NCBI GenBank assembly: GCA_021842465.1
Contig: JAKBZN010000001.1
Span: 1-64,000 of the forward strand
DNA length: 64,000 nt
Source of the DNA: Pseudomonadota bacterium
GTDB taxonomy: Bacteria; Pseudomonadota; Gammaproteobacteria; Burkholderiales; Burkholderiaceae_F
Direction of reading: 5' to 3'
Below are positions 53,965 to 63,211 of this stretch, in pieces. Under the pieces are notes generated by a model. It did not search any database and was not told the DNA's origin. It saw only the letters and a list, made by a program, of their open reading frames with translations. Every line of letters starts with the position of its first letter. Within the stretch, counting starts at the first letter, position 1. A program made the translations under genes and the position numbers.

Positions 53965-56900
53965 ATGAACCTTCCTTTGGCGGTGCTGGGAACCTCGGCC
54001 GGACTTCTGGCGTTCCTGTTGGGACAACTGCGCAAGCGGAACCGCGAACTCCTCCGGACCTCGACCCTGCTCACCCGCACGGGAGACCTTCAGGCATTCG
54101 TGGCACACGTCAACCAAGCGGCCGCCCTGCTCGACGACGAAGCGGCCTTTCTGGACACGGCATGCACGCTCGCGATCCGGGAAGGCAAGCTCGCGCTCGC
54201 GATCATCGGCCGGCCGAGCGATCCCGACGGGCGTTTCGTCTTTCCCGCCGCGGCAGGGGAAACCCGGTATCTCGAAGGCCTGGAGATTTCCGCCCGACCC
54301 GACGTTCCCGAAGGACAAGGCACGGCCGGTCGGGCATGGCGCGAGGACCAGGCCTTCTTCAACACCGACTTCCAGGTCGACTTCCTGGCACCCTGGCGCG
54401 CCCGCGCAGTGGCCTTGGGGCTGATGGCCAGCGCCACGCTGCCGATCCATCGCGGCGGGAAAACCTGGGCGATCCTGCTGCTCTACCGGGGCGACGACAT
54501 CGCATTCGACCCGCCGATGCAGCGCCTGTTGCGTCAAGTGGCCGACGACATCGGGCACGGACTCGACCACATCGCCCGCAATCGGCAGTTGAAAAATGCC
54601 CAAGGGGTGTATCAGGCGCTGGTTGCGGCCGGGGACTCCCTGCTGCAAAGCACCACCGAGGCGGCGATGATCGCGCGGCTATGTCAAAGCCTGATCGACG
54701 GCACCGAATTCTCGGCCGTCTGGCTGGCGCGCCCCGACGACCGCGGGGTGTTCCGCGCGCTGGGACGGTCCGGCGAACGCATGGCGGACCGGGAATTCAT
54801 CGACGGGTTGTGCATCACGACCGAGAACCCTGACATGGCAGTTGCCGCCGCATGGCGTACGCAAGCCGTGGCGATCGGCGAGATCGACGCCCCGGCACGG
54901 AGCGAGTCCGACGGCACTGCGCCGGCGCCGCGGCAATCCGCGGCGATCCTTGCCGCCCCGGTCCGGCGGGCCGGAACCATCTGGGGTGTGCTGGCATTGA
55001 TCGGGAAGCGGGCAGAGTTGTTCGATGCGGTCACCCGCAGCGCCTGCGAGCGCGTCGCGGCGCTGCTCGGACACGGCCTGGACGAACTGGACCGCAAAGC
55101 CGACCTGCAAACCCTGCAGGACACCGAAAGCCGGCGCGCGCGCACCGATCCGCTCACCGATCTGCCCAACCGCCTGGCGCTCGGGGAGTACCTCCCGACC
55201 GCCCTGGCGCGCGCCGAGCGACGGCAGACGATCGTCGCCGTCGGCATGCTCGACATCGACGACTTCAAGCCGGTCAACGACCACTTCGGCCACGCCGCTG
55301 GAGACGTCCTACTGCAAAAACTCGCCCAGGCGCTGCGCGCGCGCGTACGGCAAACCAGCTTCCTGGCGCGGCTGGGGGGCGACGAGTTCGTCATCGTGTT
55401 CGAAGACCTGGAGCCCGACCAGGTTCTCGGCCAACTGGAAACGGCATTGAACCGCCTGCATGCCGCGGTGGAAGCACCGTTCGACCTCGGCAATGGCCAC
55501 AGTGCACAGGTCGGAATGACCATGGGCGTGGCCCTGTATCCGCACGACGCGGCCGAAGCGGACACCTTGCTGCGCATGGCCGATGCGGCGATGTACGCGT
55601 GCAAGGTCCGCAAGCTCGATCGCATCCGCTGGTGGTGCCTGGATACGGCGGGAACCAGCAGCACCCAGGAACGCAGCCGCGAACTCATCCTCGACGTGTT
55701 CGGCCGCGAATCCTCGGTCCTCCTCGCATCGCTGGATGCCGAGGTCTTCGACCCCGTCGCCCGGGGATTTGCCGCGGCATTCTACGAGGAACTGAGCCAG
55801 GACCCCGATCAGGCACCCATCCTGCGATGCCTCACCGAAGAAGAACTTCAACGTCTGAAACGAGCGCAGGCGGAACATCTGCTCTTTCTGCTCCAGCCCG
55901 ATACGACGCGCCAGGCGATCGAAGACAAGGCCCGGGGCCTGGGCCGGATCCATGCCCTGGTGGGGGTTGCGAGCGCCAGCATGGAGCGGGCCTTCGCGCA
56001 ATACGAGGCGTTGCTGCGCGGGCAACTCGAGGCAAGCCTGATTTCTTCGCGGGAACGCTACCTCATCATGCGCGTGGCCACGGCGCGATTGCGGTTGGAC
56101 GTCCAGATCCAGTTGCTTGCCATGGACCAGACCCTTGCCCACTATTTCGCGATCCTGAAGGATCCGATCAAGGCCAATGCGCGATGGGTCGATGCCCTGC
56201 CGATCACGCTCGACACCCTCAGCGATCTACCGGGCATCCGGCATGCGATGGTGTTTCGACCGGACGAAACCGGAACCTTGCGCATCGAGACGGGCACGGG
56301 AGCCGATTTCCCCCTGCTCTGGGATGCGCTCCATGATCCGGACCTGTCCCCGGATCTCAACGTCGGTCTCGGGCTCGAACGGGGCCCCATGTCCATGGCA
56401 TGGTTCACGCGGGAAGTGCAGGTGGTCGACGCCTGCCTCCTCGATCCCCGCCTGGCGAACTGGCATGCCATGGCGCGCCGATTCCACTGGCGCAGCGCGG
56501 CGACCATCCCCATCGCGGGCACCAACGACACCGACAGCGTGCTCGTGCTGTTCGGCGAATACACGCACCAGTTTTCCTCGGGTTGGGCGCGATCCTGGCT
56601 CGAATTGCTGCGCAACCGGCTTGCCACCCTGTTCTCGACGACGGCCCGCGGCCACCGCCCGATCGATCGCCAACGCGTTCGTGCGCTGCGCGACCTGCTG
56701 TACGGACGGGGCCTGAACATGTGGGTACAGCCCATCGTCGACCTGCAGACGGGGGCAGTCCCCCGGGTCGAGGCCCTGGCGCGATTGCACGACCCGAACG
56801 GCGGCGTGTTCTCGCCCGAGAAGTTCCTTCCCGCCTTTGGCGAACAGGAAATTCACGCCCTGTTCCGCCACGGCATGCACCAGGCGCTCGACCTGGCGCA

Positions 56901-57741
56901 TGGATGGCGCGAGGCGGGGCTGGAGGTGGATATTTCGGTCAACCTGCCGCCGGTGACCCTGAGCCACCCCGACTGCGTGTTCTGGGTCGCGGAAGCGCTG
57001 CGCAGCGCCCAGATCGCCCCCCGTCACCTCACGTTGGAAATCCTGGAGAGCGCCGAACTGGATCATGCGCGCAGCGGCGAAGCGATGCAGGCCATCGATG
57101 CGCTCGGCGTGCGCCTGGCACTCGACGACCTCGGCTCAGGCTACAACAGCCTGGCGCGCCTGGCTTCGCTCCCGATCGACACCGTGAAGATCGATCAGGC
57201 CCTGATCCGTGAACTGCCGCGAGATCCGATCAAAACCGTCCGCCTGCTGGCGACCCTGATTCACGTCGGCCGGGAGTTCGTCCGCAAGACCGTGGTCGAG
57301 GGGCTCGAAGACGAGGGGTTCGTCGAGGTGGCGCGCCTGCTCGGCGCCCGCCACGGTCAGGGGTTCGCGCTCGCGCGGCCGATGCCCGCCGAGGAATTCC
57401 CCGCCTGGATCCGGTCCCACTCAGCGACGGCAGGCGGCACCGCGCTGCGCACCTGGCCTGGCGCTCTGGCGTATCACTGGGTCGCCGGACACGATCGCGT
57501 CCGCGCCCAACAAACACGGAAGGACTTCGCCACCTGCCCCCTCTCGGAATTCCTGCGCACGCAAGGCGTCGAAACCCCCGAGGTCCTGCACTGGCACGAA
57601 ACGGCGCACATCGGCGCCACCAGTCCGGAGCGCAAGGAGGCGTCCGAAGCCTTGCTTCGGTGGTTGGGGCAACAGGTGAGCCTGGCGTACGTACCGCAGA
57701 CGCCCTCGGCGCCCCGCGGCGAGCGGGACGGGCGTCAGTAG
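53965..57741 (+). CDS. GAF-GAF-GGDEF-globin-GAF-EAL signalling protein with CZB-like tail
   Basis: A 1258-residue c-di-GMP protein. One N-terminal span (residues ~5-20) is followed by two GAF-like regions (~40-215, ~230-385), GGDEF (~405-560, RLGGDEFVIVF near 470), a globin-coupled-sensor-like domain (~575-730) with a candidate heme-proximal His663 in GRIHALVGV, a third GAF (~740-905), and an EAL domain (~915-1155; EALARL at 937, EILE, LDDLGSGYNS, VEGLED). The last ~90 residues carry CPLSEFL (Cys1191) and HWHETAH (1209-1215), like a zinc-binding CZB domain. The internal position of the globin is unusual. Heme-based O2 sensing is inference. It begins 26 bases after the LrgB gene. Confidence 0.85.
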   Translation: MNLPLAVLGTSAGLLAFLLGQLRKRNRELLRTSTLLTRTGDLQAFVAHVNQAAALLDDEAAFLDTACTLAIREGKLALAIIGRPSDPDGRFVFPAAAGETRYLEGLEISARPDVPEGQGTAGRAWREDQAFFNTDFQVDFLAPWRARAVALGLMASATLPIHRGGKTWAILLLYRGDDIAFDPPMQRLLRQVADDIGHGLDHIARNRQLKNAQGVYQALVAAGDSLLQSTTEAAMIARLCQSLIDGTEFSAVWLARPDDRGVFRALGRSGERMADREFIDGLCITTENPDMAVAAAWRTQAVAIGEIDAPARSESDGTAPAPRQSAAILAAPVRRAGTIWGVLALIGKRAELFDAVTRSACERVAALLGHGLDELDRKADLQTLQDTESRRARTDPLTDLPNRLALGEYLPTALARAERRQTIVAVGMLDIDDFKPVNDHFGHAAGDVLLQKLAQALRARVRQTSFLARLGGDEFVIVFEDLEPDQVLGQLETALNRLHAAVEAPFDLGNGHSAQVGMTMGVALYPHDAAEADTLLRMADAAMYACKVRKLDRIRWWCLDTAGTSSTQERSRELILDVFGRESSVLLASLDAEVFDPVARGFAAAFYEELSQDPDQAPILRCLTEEELQRLKRAQAEHLLFLLQPDTTRQAIEDKARGLGRIHALVGVASASMERAFAQYEALLRGQLEASLISSRERYLIMRVATARLRLDVQIQLLAMDQTLAHYFAILKDPIKANARWVDALPITLDTLSDLPGIRHAMVFRPDETGTLRIETGTGADFPLLWDALHDPDLSPDLNVGLGLERGPMSMAWFTREVQVVDACLLDPRLANWHAMARRFHWRSAATIPIAGTNDTDSVLVLFGEYTHQFSSGWARSWLELLRNRLATLFSTTARGHRPIDRQRVRALRDLLYGRGLNMWVQPIVDLQTGAVPRVEALARLHDPNGGVFSPEKFLPAFGEQEIHALFRHGMHQALDLAHGWREAGLEVDISVNLPPVTLSHPDCVFWVAEALRSAQIAPRHLTLEILESAELDHARSGEAMQAIDALGVRLALDDLGSGYNSLARLASLPIDTVKIDQALIRELPRDPIKTVRLLATLIHVGREFVRKTVVEGLEDEGFVEVARLLGARHGQGFALARPMPAEEFPAWIRSHSATAGGTALRTWPGALAYHWVAGHDRVRAQQTRKDFATCPLSEFLRTQGVETPEVLHWHETAHIGATSPERKEASEALLRWLGQQVSLAYVPQTPSAPRGERDGRQ

Positions 57742-58277
57742 CCTTCGCCGCCGTATCCCGGCGGTGGCGGGGGCGGCGGGGGAAGGTTGCCCTGCGACTG
57801 GGGGGGTGGAGGCGGCGGGAGATTGCGCATGCGATAACTGGGCACCGCCATCCCGGGGACGATGTTTCCCTTCGCGTACATGCATTGCATGTACGCGATG
57901 TTGTACTGCCGCTGCAGGGTGTAACTGCTGCTCGAGCCTTGGCCGGCACCCATCGCCGTGCCGGCGATCAAGCCGACGCCGGCCCCCGCGGCGGCGGACT
58001 CGCTGTTGTTTCCCAGCAGCGCGCCCGCCACGGCGCCCAGCGCGGTCGCCGCGACCGTGCCAGCCACCTGCGAACCAGCAGTCGCGGATTTGCCGCCCTC
58101 GATCGCCTGCGACGCGTAGGCCTTGCAGACCTGATCTTCGCCTGCGAATACGTCGAAGGGCTTCCCGGGCGCCGGCATGACCTGCACGGTCGGGCCGGTC
58201 GGCATGGTCTGACAACCGGTCAACCCCAGGATGCCGACACCGGCGACAACTCCGAGTCCCCAGGAAAAAGGACGCAT
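57735..58277 (-). CDS. glycine-zipper outer membrane lipoprotein with proline-rich tail
   Basis: A 180-residue lipoprotein. Signal peptide with lipobox LTGC (Cys22), a glycine-zipper region (AGTVAATALGAVAGALLG, then AAAGAGVGLIAGTAMGAG), the YMQCMYAKGN motif common in such proteins, and a proline-rich end with two runs (PPPPPP, PPPPPPPP). It probably sits in the envelope. Function unknown. Its 3' end overlaps the large signalling gene by 7 bases. Confidence 0.85.
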   Translation of the reverse strand: MRPFSWGLGVVAGVGILGLTGCQTMPTGPTVQVMPAPGKPFDVFAGEDQVCKAYASQAIEGGKSATAGSQVAGTVAATALGAVAGALLGNNSESAAAGAGVGLIAGTAMGAGQGSSSSYTLQRQYNIAYMQCMYAKGNIVPGMAVPSYRMRNLPPPPPPQSQGNLPPPPPPPPGYGGEGY

Positions 58278-58411
58278 GACAAATCTCCCCGCAAAGAATT
58301 CCGGATGGCCGGCGAATGCCGCAATGCGGAAACCCCGCAATGGCAAGCCGGACAATTGTAGATCGGTCGGGCGAGCACGCTCCCGGACCAACGCCAGAAG
58401 AGCGTAACAGT

Positions 58412-59005
58412 TCATGTCCCGGAACCGCCTTCCGAGGGCGCCACGCCGCGCCAGCGAGGCGCGAGTTGGTGCTCCACAGCGATCAGATCGAGCACGCGCG
58501 CGAGCGTCTGGTCGACGATCTCCTCGATTGAGCTGGGGCGGTGATAGAACGCGGGCACGGGCGGAAAGACGATGCCGCCCATCTGGGTCACTTCCTGCAT
58601 GTTGCGCAGATGCGCCGCATGCAGGGGCGCCTCGCGAACGAGCAGAACCAGGCGCCGCCGCTCCTTGAGCGTGACGTCGGCAGCGCGGGCGATCAGGTTG
58701 TCGGCGAAACCGCAGGAAATCGCAGCCAGCGTCTTCCCGGAGCACGGCGCGATCACCATCGATTCCCAAGCGAACGACCCGGAGGCAATGGCCGCGCCGA
58801 TATCCGAGACGCCGTGGGCAACATCGGCCAGCGCCTCAATGCCGGCACGCTTGATCCCGAGTTCCTGGCTCGCGGTCAACGCACCGGCATGCGAGACCAC
58901 GACGTGGGTCTCCACCCCGCCCGCCGCGCGCAGGTGCTGAAGCAGCCGCACGCCGTAGACGGCACCCGATGCACCGGTGACGGCGACGATGACACGCCGC
59001 GGCAT
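58412..59005 (-). CDS. ubiX: UbiX-type flavin prenyltransferase
   Basis: A 197-residue enzyme making prenylated FMN for UbiD-type decarboxylases in ubiquinone synthesis. VAVTGASGAVYGVRLLQ, IAPCSGKTLAAI and LVREAPLHAAHLRNM are signature segments. It starts within the grxD stop (ATGA overlap). The block hemA-prfA-prmC-grxD-ubiX is on one strand. Confidence 0.96.
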   Translation of the reverse strand: MPRRVIVAVTGASGAVYGVRLLQHLRAAGGVETHVVVSHAGALTASQELGIKRAGIEALADVAHGVSDIGAAIASGSFAWESMVIAPCSGKTLAAISCGFADNLIARAADVTLKERRRLVLLVREAPLHAAHLRNMQEVTQMGGIVFPPVPAFYHRPSSIEEIVDQTLARVLDLIAVEHQLAPRWRGVAPSEGGSGT

Positions 59006-59319
59006 CACTGCGTGGCGTTGAGCAGGTTCTGCAACTCCCCGCTTTCGTACATTTCCGACATGATGTCGGAGCCGCCGACGAACTGCCCGTTTACGTAGAG
59101 CTGCGGGATCGTCGGCCAACTGGCGTAGTCCTTGATCGCCTGGCGGATGACGTCGTCCTGGAGCACGTCGACGATGACGATGTTCTTGACGCCGCAAGCC
59201 TTGAGAATCTGCACGGCGCGACCCGAAAACCCGCAACGCGGGAATTGCGCTGTGCCCTTCATGAACAGGACAACGGGATTTTCGGAGACGGTCTTCCGGA
59301 TGAACTCTTGCGCTTCCAT
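59005..59319 (-). CDS. grxD: monothiol glutaredoxin, Grx4 type
   Basis: A 104-residue CGFS glutaredoxin (Cys29 in RCGFSGRA) with the downstream WPTIPQLYVNG loop and GGSDIM glutathione-binding residues. It holds a glutathione-bridged [2Fe-2S] cluster and serves iron-sulfur trafficking. Confidence 0.97.
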   Translation of the reverse strand: MEAQEFIRKTVSENPVVLFMKGTAQFPRCGFSGRAVQILKACGVKNIVIVDVLQDDVIRQAIKDYASWPTIPQLYVNGQFVGGSDIMSEMYESGELQNLLNATQ

Positions 59320-59434
59320 GATGGGATTCCAGGAAAGAAACGGAACTCGAGTGAGATCCTACACGGATGAGACGGCGGATGCCGCCGGAAATTCCCCGTC
59401 CGGCACGTGGGGAAGGACGCGGCCAGGCGTGCGC

Positions 59435-60253
59435 TCACTGCCAGCGCGCCAGGCAAACGCGGTCCCGGCCCTCGAGATCCAGCAGGGTCTCGACCGCATG
59501 GAATCCCTGCTCCCGCGCGAGCGCATGGACCTGCGGCCCTTGGTCGTAGCCATGTTCGAGCAGCAGGATGCCGCCGGGGCGCAGGTGCTCCCCGGCGCTC
59601 GCGATGATGGCGCGCAGCGCGCTCAAGCCATCGGCGCCATCGGTAAGCGCGTGCCGGGGTTCATGGGTCAGGCTGGACAGGTGGGGGTCGCCCTCCGCCA
59701 CGTAGGGAGGATTGGAGACGATCAGATCGAACCGCGCGCCGCCCAGCGGCGCGAACCAGTCTGCGGCAACCAGCCCGACGCGCGCCTGCAACCGACGGCT
59801 GTTCCGGCGCGCGACCGCCAGCGCCTGCAGGCAGCGGTCGGTCGCGACGACCTGCCAGTACGGTTGCGCCAGCGCCAGGGTGATCGCGATGCAACCCGAG
59901 CCGGTCCCGAGTTCCAGCACGGAAACATCCGGCCGGGGCGGAAGGAGGCGGACTGCGGTATCGACCAGAAGCTCGGTTTCGGGCCGTGGAATGAGCACAG
60001 CGGGCGTGACCTCGAGGGCGTGGCCGTAGAACTCCTGGAATCCGGTCAGGTAGGCCATCGGTGTGCCGCCGCGCCGCCGCACGACCAAATCGGAGAACCG
60101 CCCTTGCGCGGCCGGATGCACGGCGATTTCCGGATGCGCGACCAGGTGCTCCGGCGATACCTCCAGCGATAGGGCGAGCAGCGCCCGCGCCTCCCGAAAC
60201 GGAAGCCGGGATTGCCGCAGAAGGACGCTCGCATTGACGTTCGGATCGGTCAT
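59435..60253 (-). CDS. prmC: release factor glutamine methyltransferase
   Basis: A 272-residue SAM-dependent methyltransferase with the VLELGTGSGCIAI motif and the catalytic NPPYV. It methylates the GGQ glutamine of release factors; the release factor gene prfA lies directly upstream in the operon. The track extends the start into prfA; MTDPNVN is preferred. Confidence 0.96.
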   Translation of the reverse strand: MTDPNVNASVLLRQSRLPFREARALLALSLEVSPEHLVAHPEIAVHPAAQGRFSDLVVRRRGGTPMAYLTGFQEFYGHALEVTPAVLIPRPETELLVDTAVRLLPPRPDVSVLELGTGSGCIAITLALAQPYWQVVATDRCLQALAVARRNSRRLQARVGLVAADWFAPLGGARFDLIVSNPPYVAEGDPHLSSLTHEPRHALTDGADGLSALRAIIASAGEHLRPGGILLLEHGYDQGPQVHALAREQGFHAVETLLDLEGRDRVCLARWQ

Positions 60254-60383
60254 CGCGCAATCCGGCTCGAAATGGAAGGAGAGACTTCCCGGGGAGTACA
60301 AAGTTCCGCGCCCTTCATCCAAAGGATGACATTGCGCACGGCGCCCACTCCGGACGGACCGCGGTGCGCGCACCGGAAGCGCG

Positions 60384-61466
60384 CTACTCCGACTCGGCCA
60401 GCGCCGCAAGCTGATCGGCCTGATACTCTGCGGTGAGGGCATTGCTCAGTTCGTCGAGGTCGCCATCCATGATCTGGTCGATCTTGTACAACGTCAAGTT
60501 GATGCGGTGGTCGGTCACGCGCCCCTGCGGGAAGTTGTAGGTGCGGATCCGCTCTGAGCGATCCCCGGTGCCAACCAGCGAGCGCCGGGCCGACGCCTGG
60601 CTTTGCTGCTGCGCACGGACCTGCGCGTCCTTGACCCGCGCCGCAAGAATCTTCAGCGCGCGATCCTTGTTCTTGTGCTGTGACCGGTCGTCCTGGCACT
60701 CCGCGACCAGGCCGGTCGGCAGATGGGTGACCCGTACGGCCGATTCGGTCTTGTTGACATGCTGCCCCCCGGCGCCGGAGGCGCGGAAGACATCGATCCG
60801 CAACTCGCTCGGATCGAACTTTACGTCCTCGACCTCGTCCGCCTCGGGAAGCACGGCAACCGTGCACGCCGAGGTGTGGATGCGGCCCTGCGCCTCGGTT
60901 TCCGGAACCCGCTGCACGCGATGCACCCCGGACTCGAATTTGAGCCGGCTGTACGCCCCCAAACCGGCGATGCGGACGATTACCTCGCGATATCCGCCAA
61001 GATCCGAAGGACTCTCCGAAAGAAGTTCGGTCTGCCAGCGGCGGCGTTCGGCATACCGCATATACATGCGTAGCAGTGCCGCGGCAAACAACGCCGACTC
61101 CTCCCCTCCGGTGCCGGCCCGGATCTCCAGGAAAATGTTGCGCTCGTCGTTCGGGTCGGTGGGCAGCAGCAGCCGTTGCAACTCGTCCTCCAGCGCACCG
61201 ATCCGTGTCCGGGCGAGGCCCTCCTCCTCCTGACCGAGCGCCCGCAACGCCGGCTCGGCAATCATTTGCTGGGCGGTCTCCAGGTCCTGTTCGGCCGCCA
61301 GAAACTCGCGGAAGCGCGCGACCACCGGTTCGATCTCCGCGCGTTCCCGCGACAGGCGGCGGAACTGGTCGAGATCACGCGCCGCGTCCTCGCTCGCGAG
61401 CGCGCCATCGATTTCCGCAAGGCGATGCACCAACTGGGCCAGTTTGGCCCGCATGGATTCTTTCAT
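60384..61466 (-). CDS. prfA: peptide chain release factor 1
   Basis: A 360-residue RF1. The catalytic [10 protein letters not shown] loop and the [10 protein letters not shown]-like C-terminal region ([16 protein letters not shown]) are intact. RF1 type (rather than RF2) is supported by the hemA-prfA-prmC context. Start at MKESMRAKL. Confidence 0.97.
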   Translation of the reverse strand: MKESMRAKLAQLVHRLAEIDGALASEDAARDLDQFRRLSRERAEIEPVVARFREFLAAEQDLETAQQMIAEPALRALGQEEEGLARTRIGALEDELQRLLLPTDPNDERNIFLEIRAGTGGEESALFAAALLRMYMRYAERRRWQTELLSESPSDLGGYREVIVRIAGLGAYSRLKFESGVHRVQRVPETEAQGRIHTSACTVAVLPEADEVEDVKFDPSELRIDVFRASGAGGQHVNKTESAVRVTHLPTGLVAECQDDRSQHKNKDRALKILAARVKDAQVRAQQQSQASARRSLVGTGDRSERIRTYNFPQGRVTDHRINLTLYKIDQIMDGDLDELSNALTAEYQADQLAALAESE

Positions 61467-61583
61467 GGGAACAGGCATCCGCCCTGGGCGGGCGCTAAGG
61501 ACGTCGTGAAAAATGGATGACCGGCGCAGACGGATCCGCACCTTCGGATCGCGATGCCGGCAAGCGCGACACGTGCGATGTCA

Positions 61584-62879
61584 TTACTGATGGTTGGCCG
61601 GCTTGCGGTAGAACTGCGAGAGCATCCCGATCTGCCGCACCCGTTCATCGTCGGAAGCGCCTGCCGCCTCGTTGAGTACCGCGATCGGCGCATGCAGGAA
61701 CTTGTTGGTAAGCGCCCGCGAAAAACGCTCCAGCACCACCTCGACCGGTTCGCCGCGGGCAATCTGCCGCCGCGCGCGCTCGATTTCGTACATGCGCAGG
61801 CACTCCGCGCGCGCACGCATGTCGCGGATGACCGGAACGGTCTCGCGGCCGGCAAGCCAGCTCTCGAAATCGCGCACGCGGGTTTCGATGATCACCTCGG
61901 CCTGCGCGACCGCCGCTTGGCGGGCCTCCTGTCCGGTCTGCACCACCTGACCGAGATCATCGACGGTATAGACGAATACGTCATCGAGGCGGGAAACCTC
62001 GGGTTCGACGTCGCGGGGCACCGCAAGATCGACGACCAGCATCGGCCGATGGCGGCGGCTGCGGATCGCGCGCTCGACCATGCCCAGCCCAAGGATCGGC
62101 AGCGAACTCGCCGTGCAGGAAATCACGATGTCGAAGTGCGCCAGGGCGTCGGGAATGTCGGAAAGCGGAATCGCGCGGCCGTGCAAATGCGATGCCAGGT
62201 TGTGCGCGCGTTCGAGCGTCCGGTTGGCAACGGTGATCGTCTTGGGCCGCCGCGCGGCGAAATGCGTCGCCGTCAGTTCGATCATCTCGCCCGCGCCGAT
62301 GAACAGGACATGGCAATCGGCGATGTCGCCAAAGATCCGTTCAGCCATCTTTACCGCCGCTGCGGCCATCGACACCGACCGGGACCCGATCTCGGTCGAA
62401 CTGCGCACCTCCTTCGCAACCGCGAAGGTACGCTGGAACAGGTGGTTCAGCAGCAGACCGAGCCCGCCCGCCTCGCGCGCCAGCCGCTCCGCCTGCTTCA
62501 TCTGCCCGAGGATCTGCGGTTCCCCCAGGACCATCGAGTCGAGACCGCTCGCAACCCGGAATGCGTGGCGGACCGCGTCGGCCGCAGGCAGCGTATACGA
62601 GGAGCGCACGAAATCGCTGGCGACGACGCCCTTTTCTTCGGCAACGAATTCCGACAGGGCCGCCCCCGCCGGTTCCGGATCGTCCACCGCGCAATAGAAC
62701 TCCGTACGATTGCAGGTCGAGACGATCGCCGCTTCGGTCACGGTTCCTCGCGTCACACTCGCGAAGCGCTGCCGCAACCGCGCGATCGTTCCCTCGATTT
62801 CCTGCGGCAGAAACGCGACCCGCTCCCGCAAGGCGAGCGGCGCCGTTTGGTGATTCAATCCCAGGGTCAGCAGTTGCAT
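61584..62879 (-). CDS. hemA: glutamyl-tRNA reductase
   Basis: A 431-residue enzyme for the first step of C5 tetrapyrrole synthesis. The catalytic Cys56 lies in [10 protein letters not shown], with GLNHQTAPL at the start, [16 protein letters not shown] and the NADPH site ([12 protein letters not shown]). The track ORF is extended by 48 codons; MQLLTLG is the family start. Tetrapyrrole supply also feeds the siroheme of DsrAB. Confidence 0.97.
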   Translation of the reverse strand: MQLLTLGLNHQTAPLALRERVAFLPQEIEGTIARLRQRFASVTRGTVTEAAIVSTCNRTEFYCAVDDPEPAGAALSEFVAEEKGVVASDFVRSSYTLPAADAVRHAFRVASGLDSMVLGEPQILGQMKQAERLAREAGGLGLLLNHLFQRTFAVAKEVRSSTEIGSRSVSMAAAAVKMAERIFGDIADCHVLFIGAGEMIELTATHFAARRPKTITVANRTLERAHNLASHLHGRAIPLSDIPDALAHFDIVISCTASSLPILGLGMVERAIRSRRHRPMLVVDLAVPRDVEPEVSRLDDVFVYTVDDLGQVVQTGQEARQAAVAQAEVIIETRVRDFESWLAGRETVPVIRDMRARAECLRMYEIERARRQIARGEPVEVVLERFSRALTNKFLHAPIAVLNEAAGASDDERVRQIGMLSQFYRKPANHQ

Positions 62880-63207
62880 CGTCTTCCGTCGGAACGCTCC
62901 GACATTTTCTCTGCGGGAATCCATCCCTACCGCAAGCAGCCGCAGATTATGACGGGAAAATGATGCATTTGAGAAGCAGGTCTGGTGCTTCGCGCCGTCT
63001 GCGGCGCCTTCACGGACCTGCACGCCCGATCAAGCCCTCTTGCCAATCGAAATGAGAATCATTACCATCTAGACGCTACCATCGGCAGCCAAGGGAAACG
63101 GCTCGCCCTATCCTTAACAAGTCTTCACAAAAGAGAGGGAATTTCATGAAGAAGCCATACACGGCCTCGTCATCGCCAAGCCACCACGAATGCGGAGAGA
63201 CCGCGCG
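62880..63207. other. divergent region hemA / outer membrane gene
   Basis: About 330 bases. It should contain the hemA promoter on the minus strand and, on the plus strand, the Fur box and the short leader ORF listed below. No other gene is supported. Confidence 0.6.
63048..63066 (+). promoter_or_regulatory. Fur box
   Basis: CGAAATGAGAATCATTACC matches the 19-base Fur consensus GATAATGATAATCATTATC at 14 of 19 positions, with the central AATCATTA intact. It lies 80 bases before the leader ORF and 142 before the outer membrane gene. Iron-dependent repression of the downstream unit is the direct inference. Confidence 0.65.
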
Positions 63208-63211
63208 ATGA
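63146..63211 (+). CDS. 21-residue leader peptide ORF with HHEC motif
   Basis: An ATG preceded by AGAGAGGGA opens a short frame, MKKPYTASSSPSHHECGETAR, ending in TGA that overlaps the ATG of the outer membrane gene. It is too short for the ORF track. The His-His-Glu-Cys stretch could bind a metal. It may couple translation of the next gene to its own; it may also be chance. Confidence 0.4.
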   Translation: MKKPYTASSSPSHHECGETAR

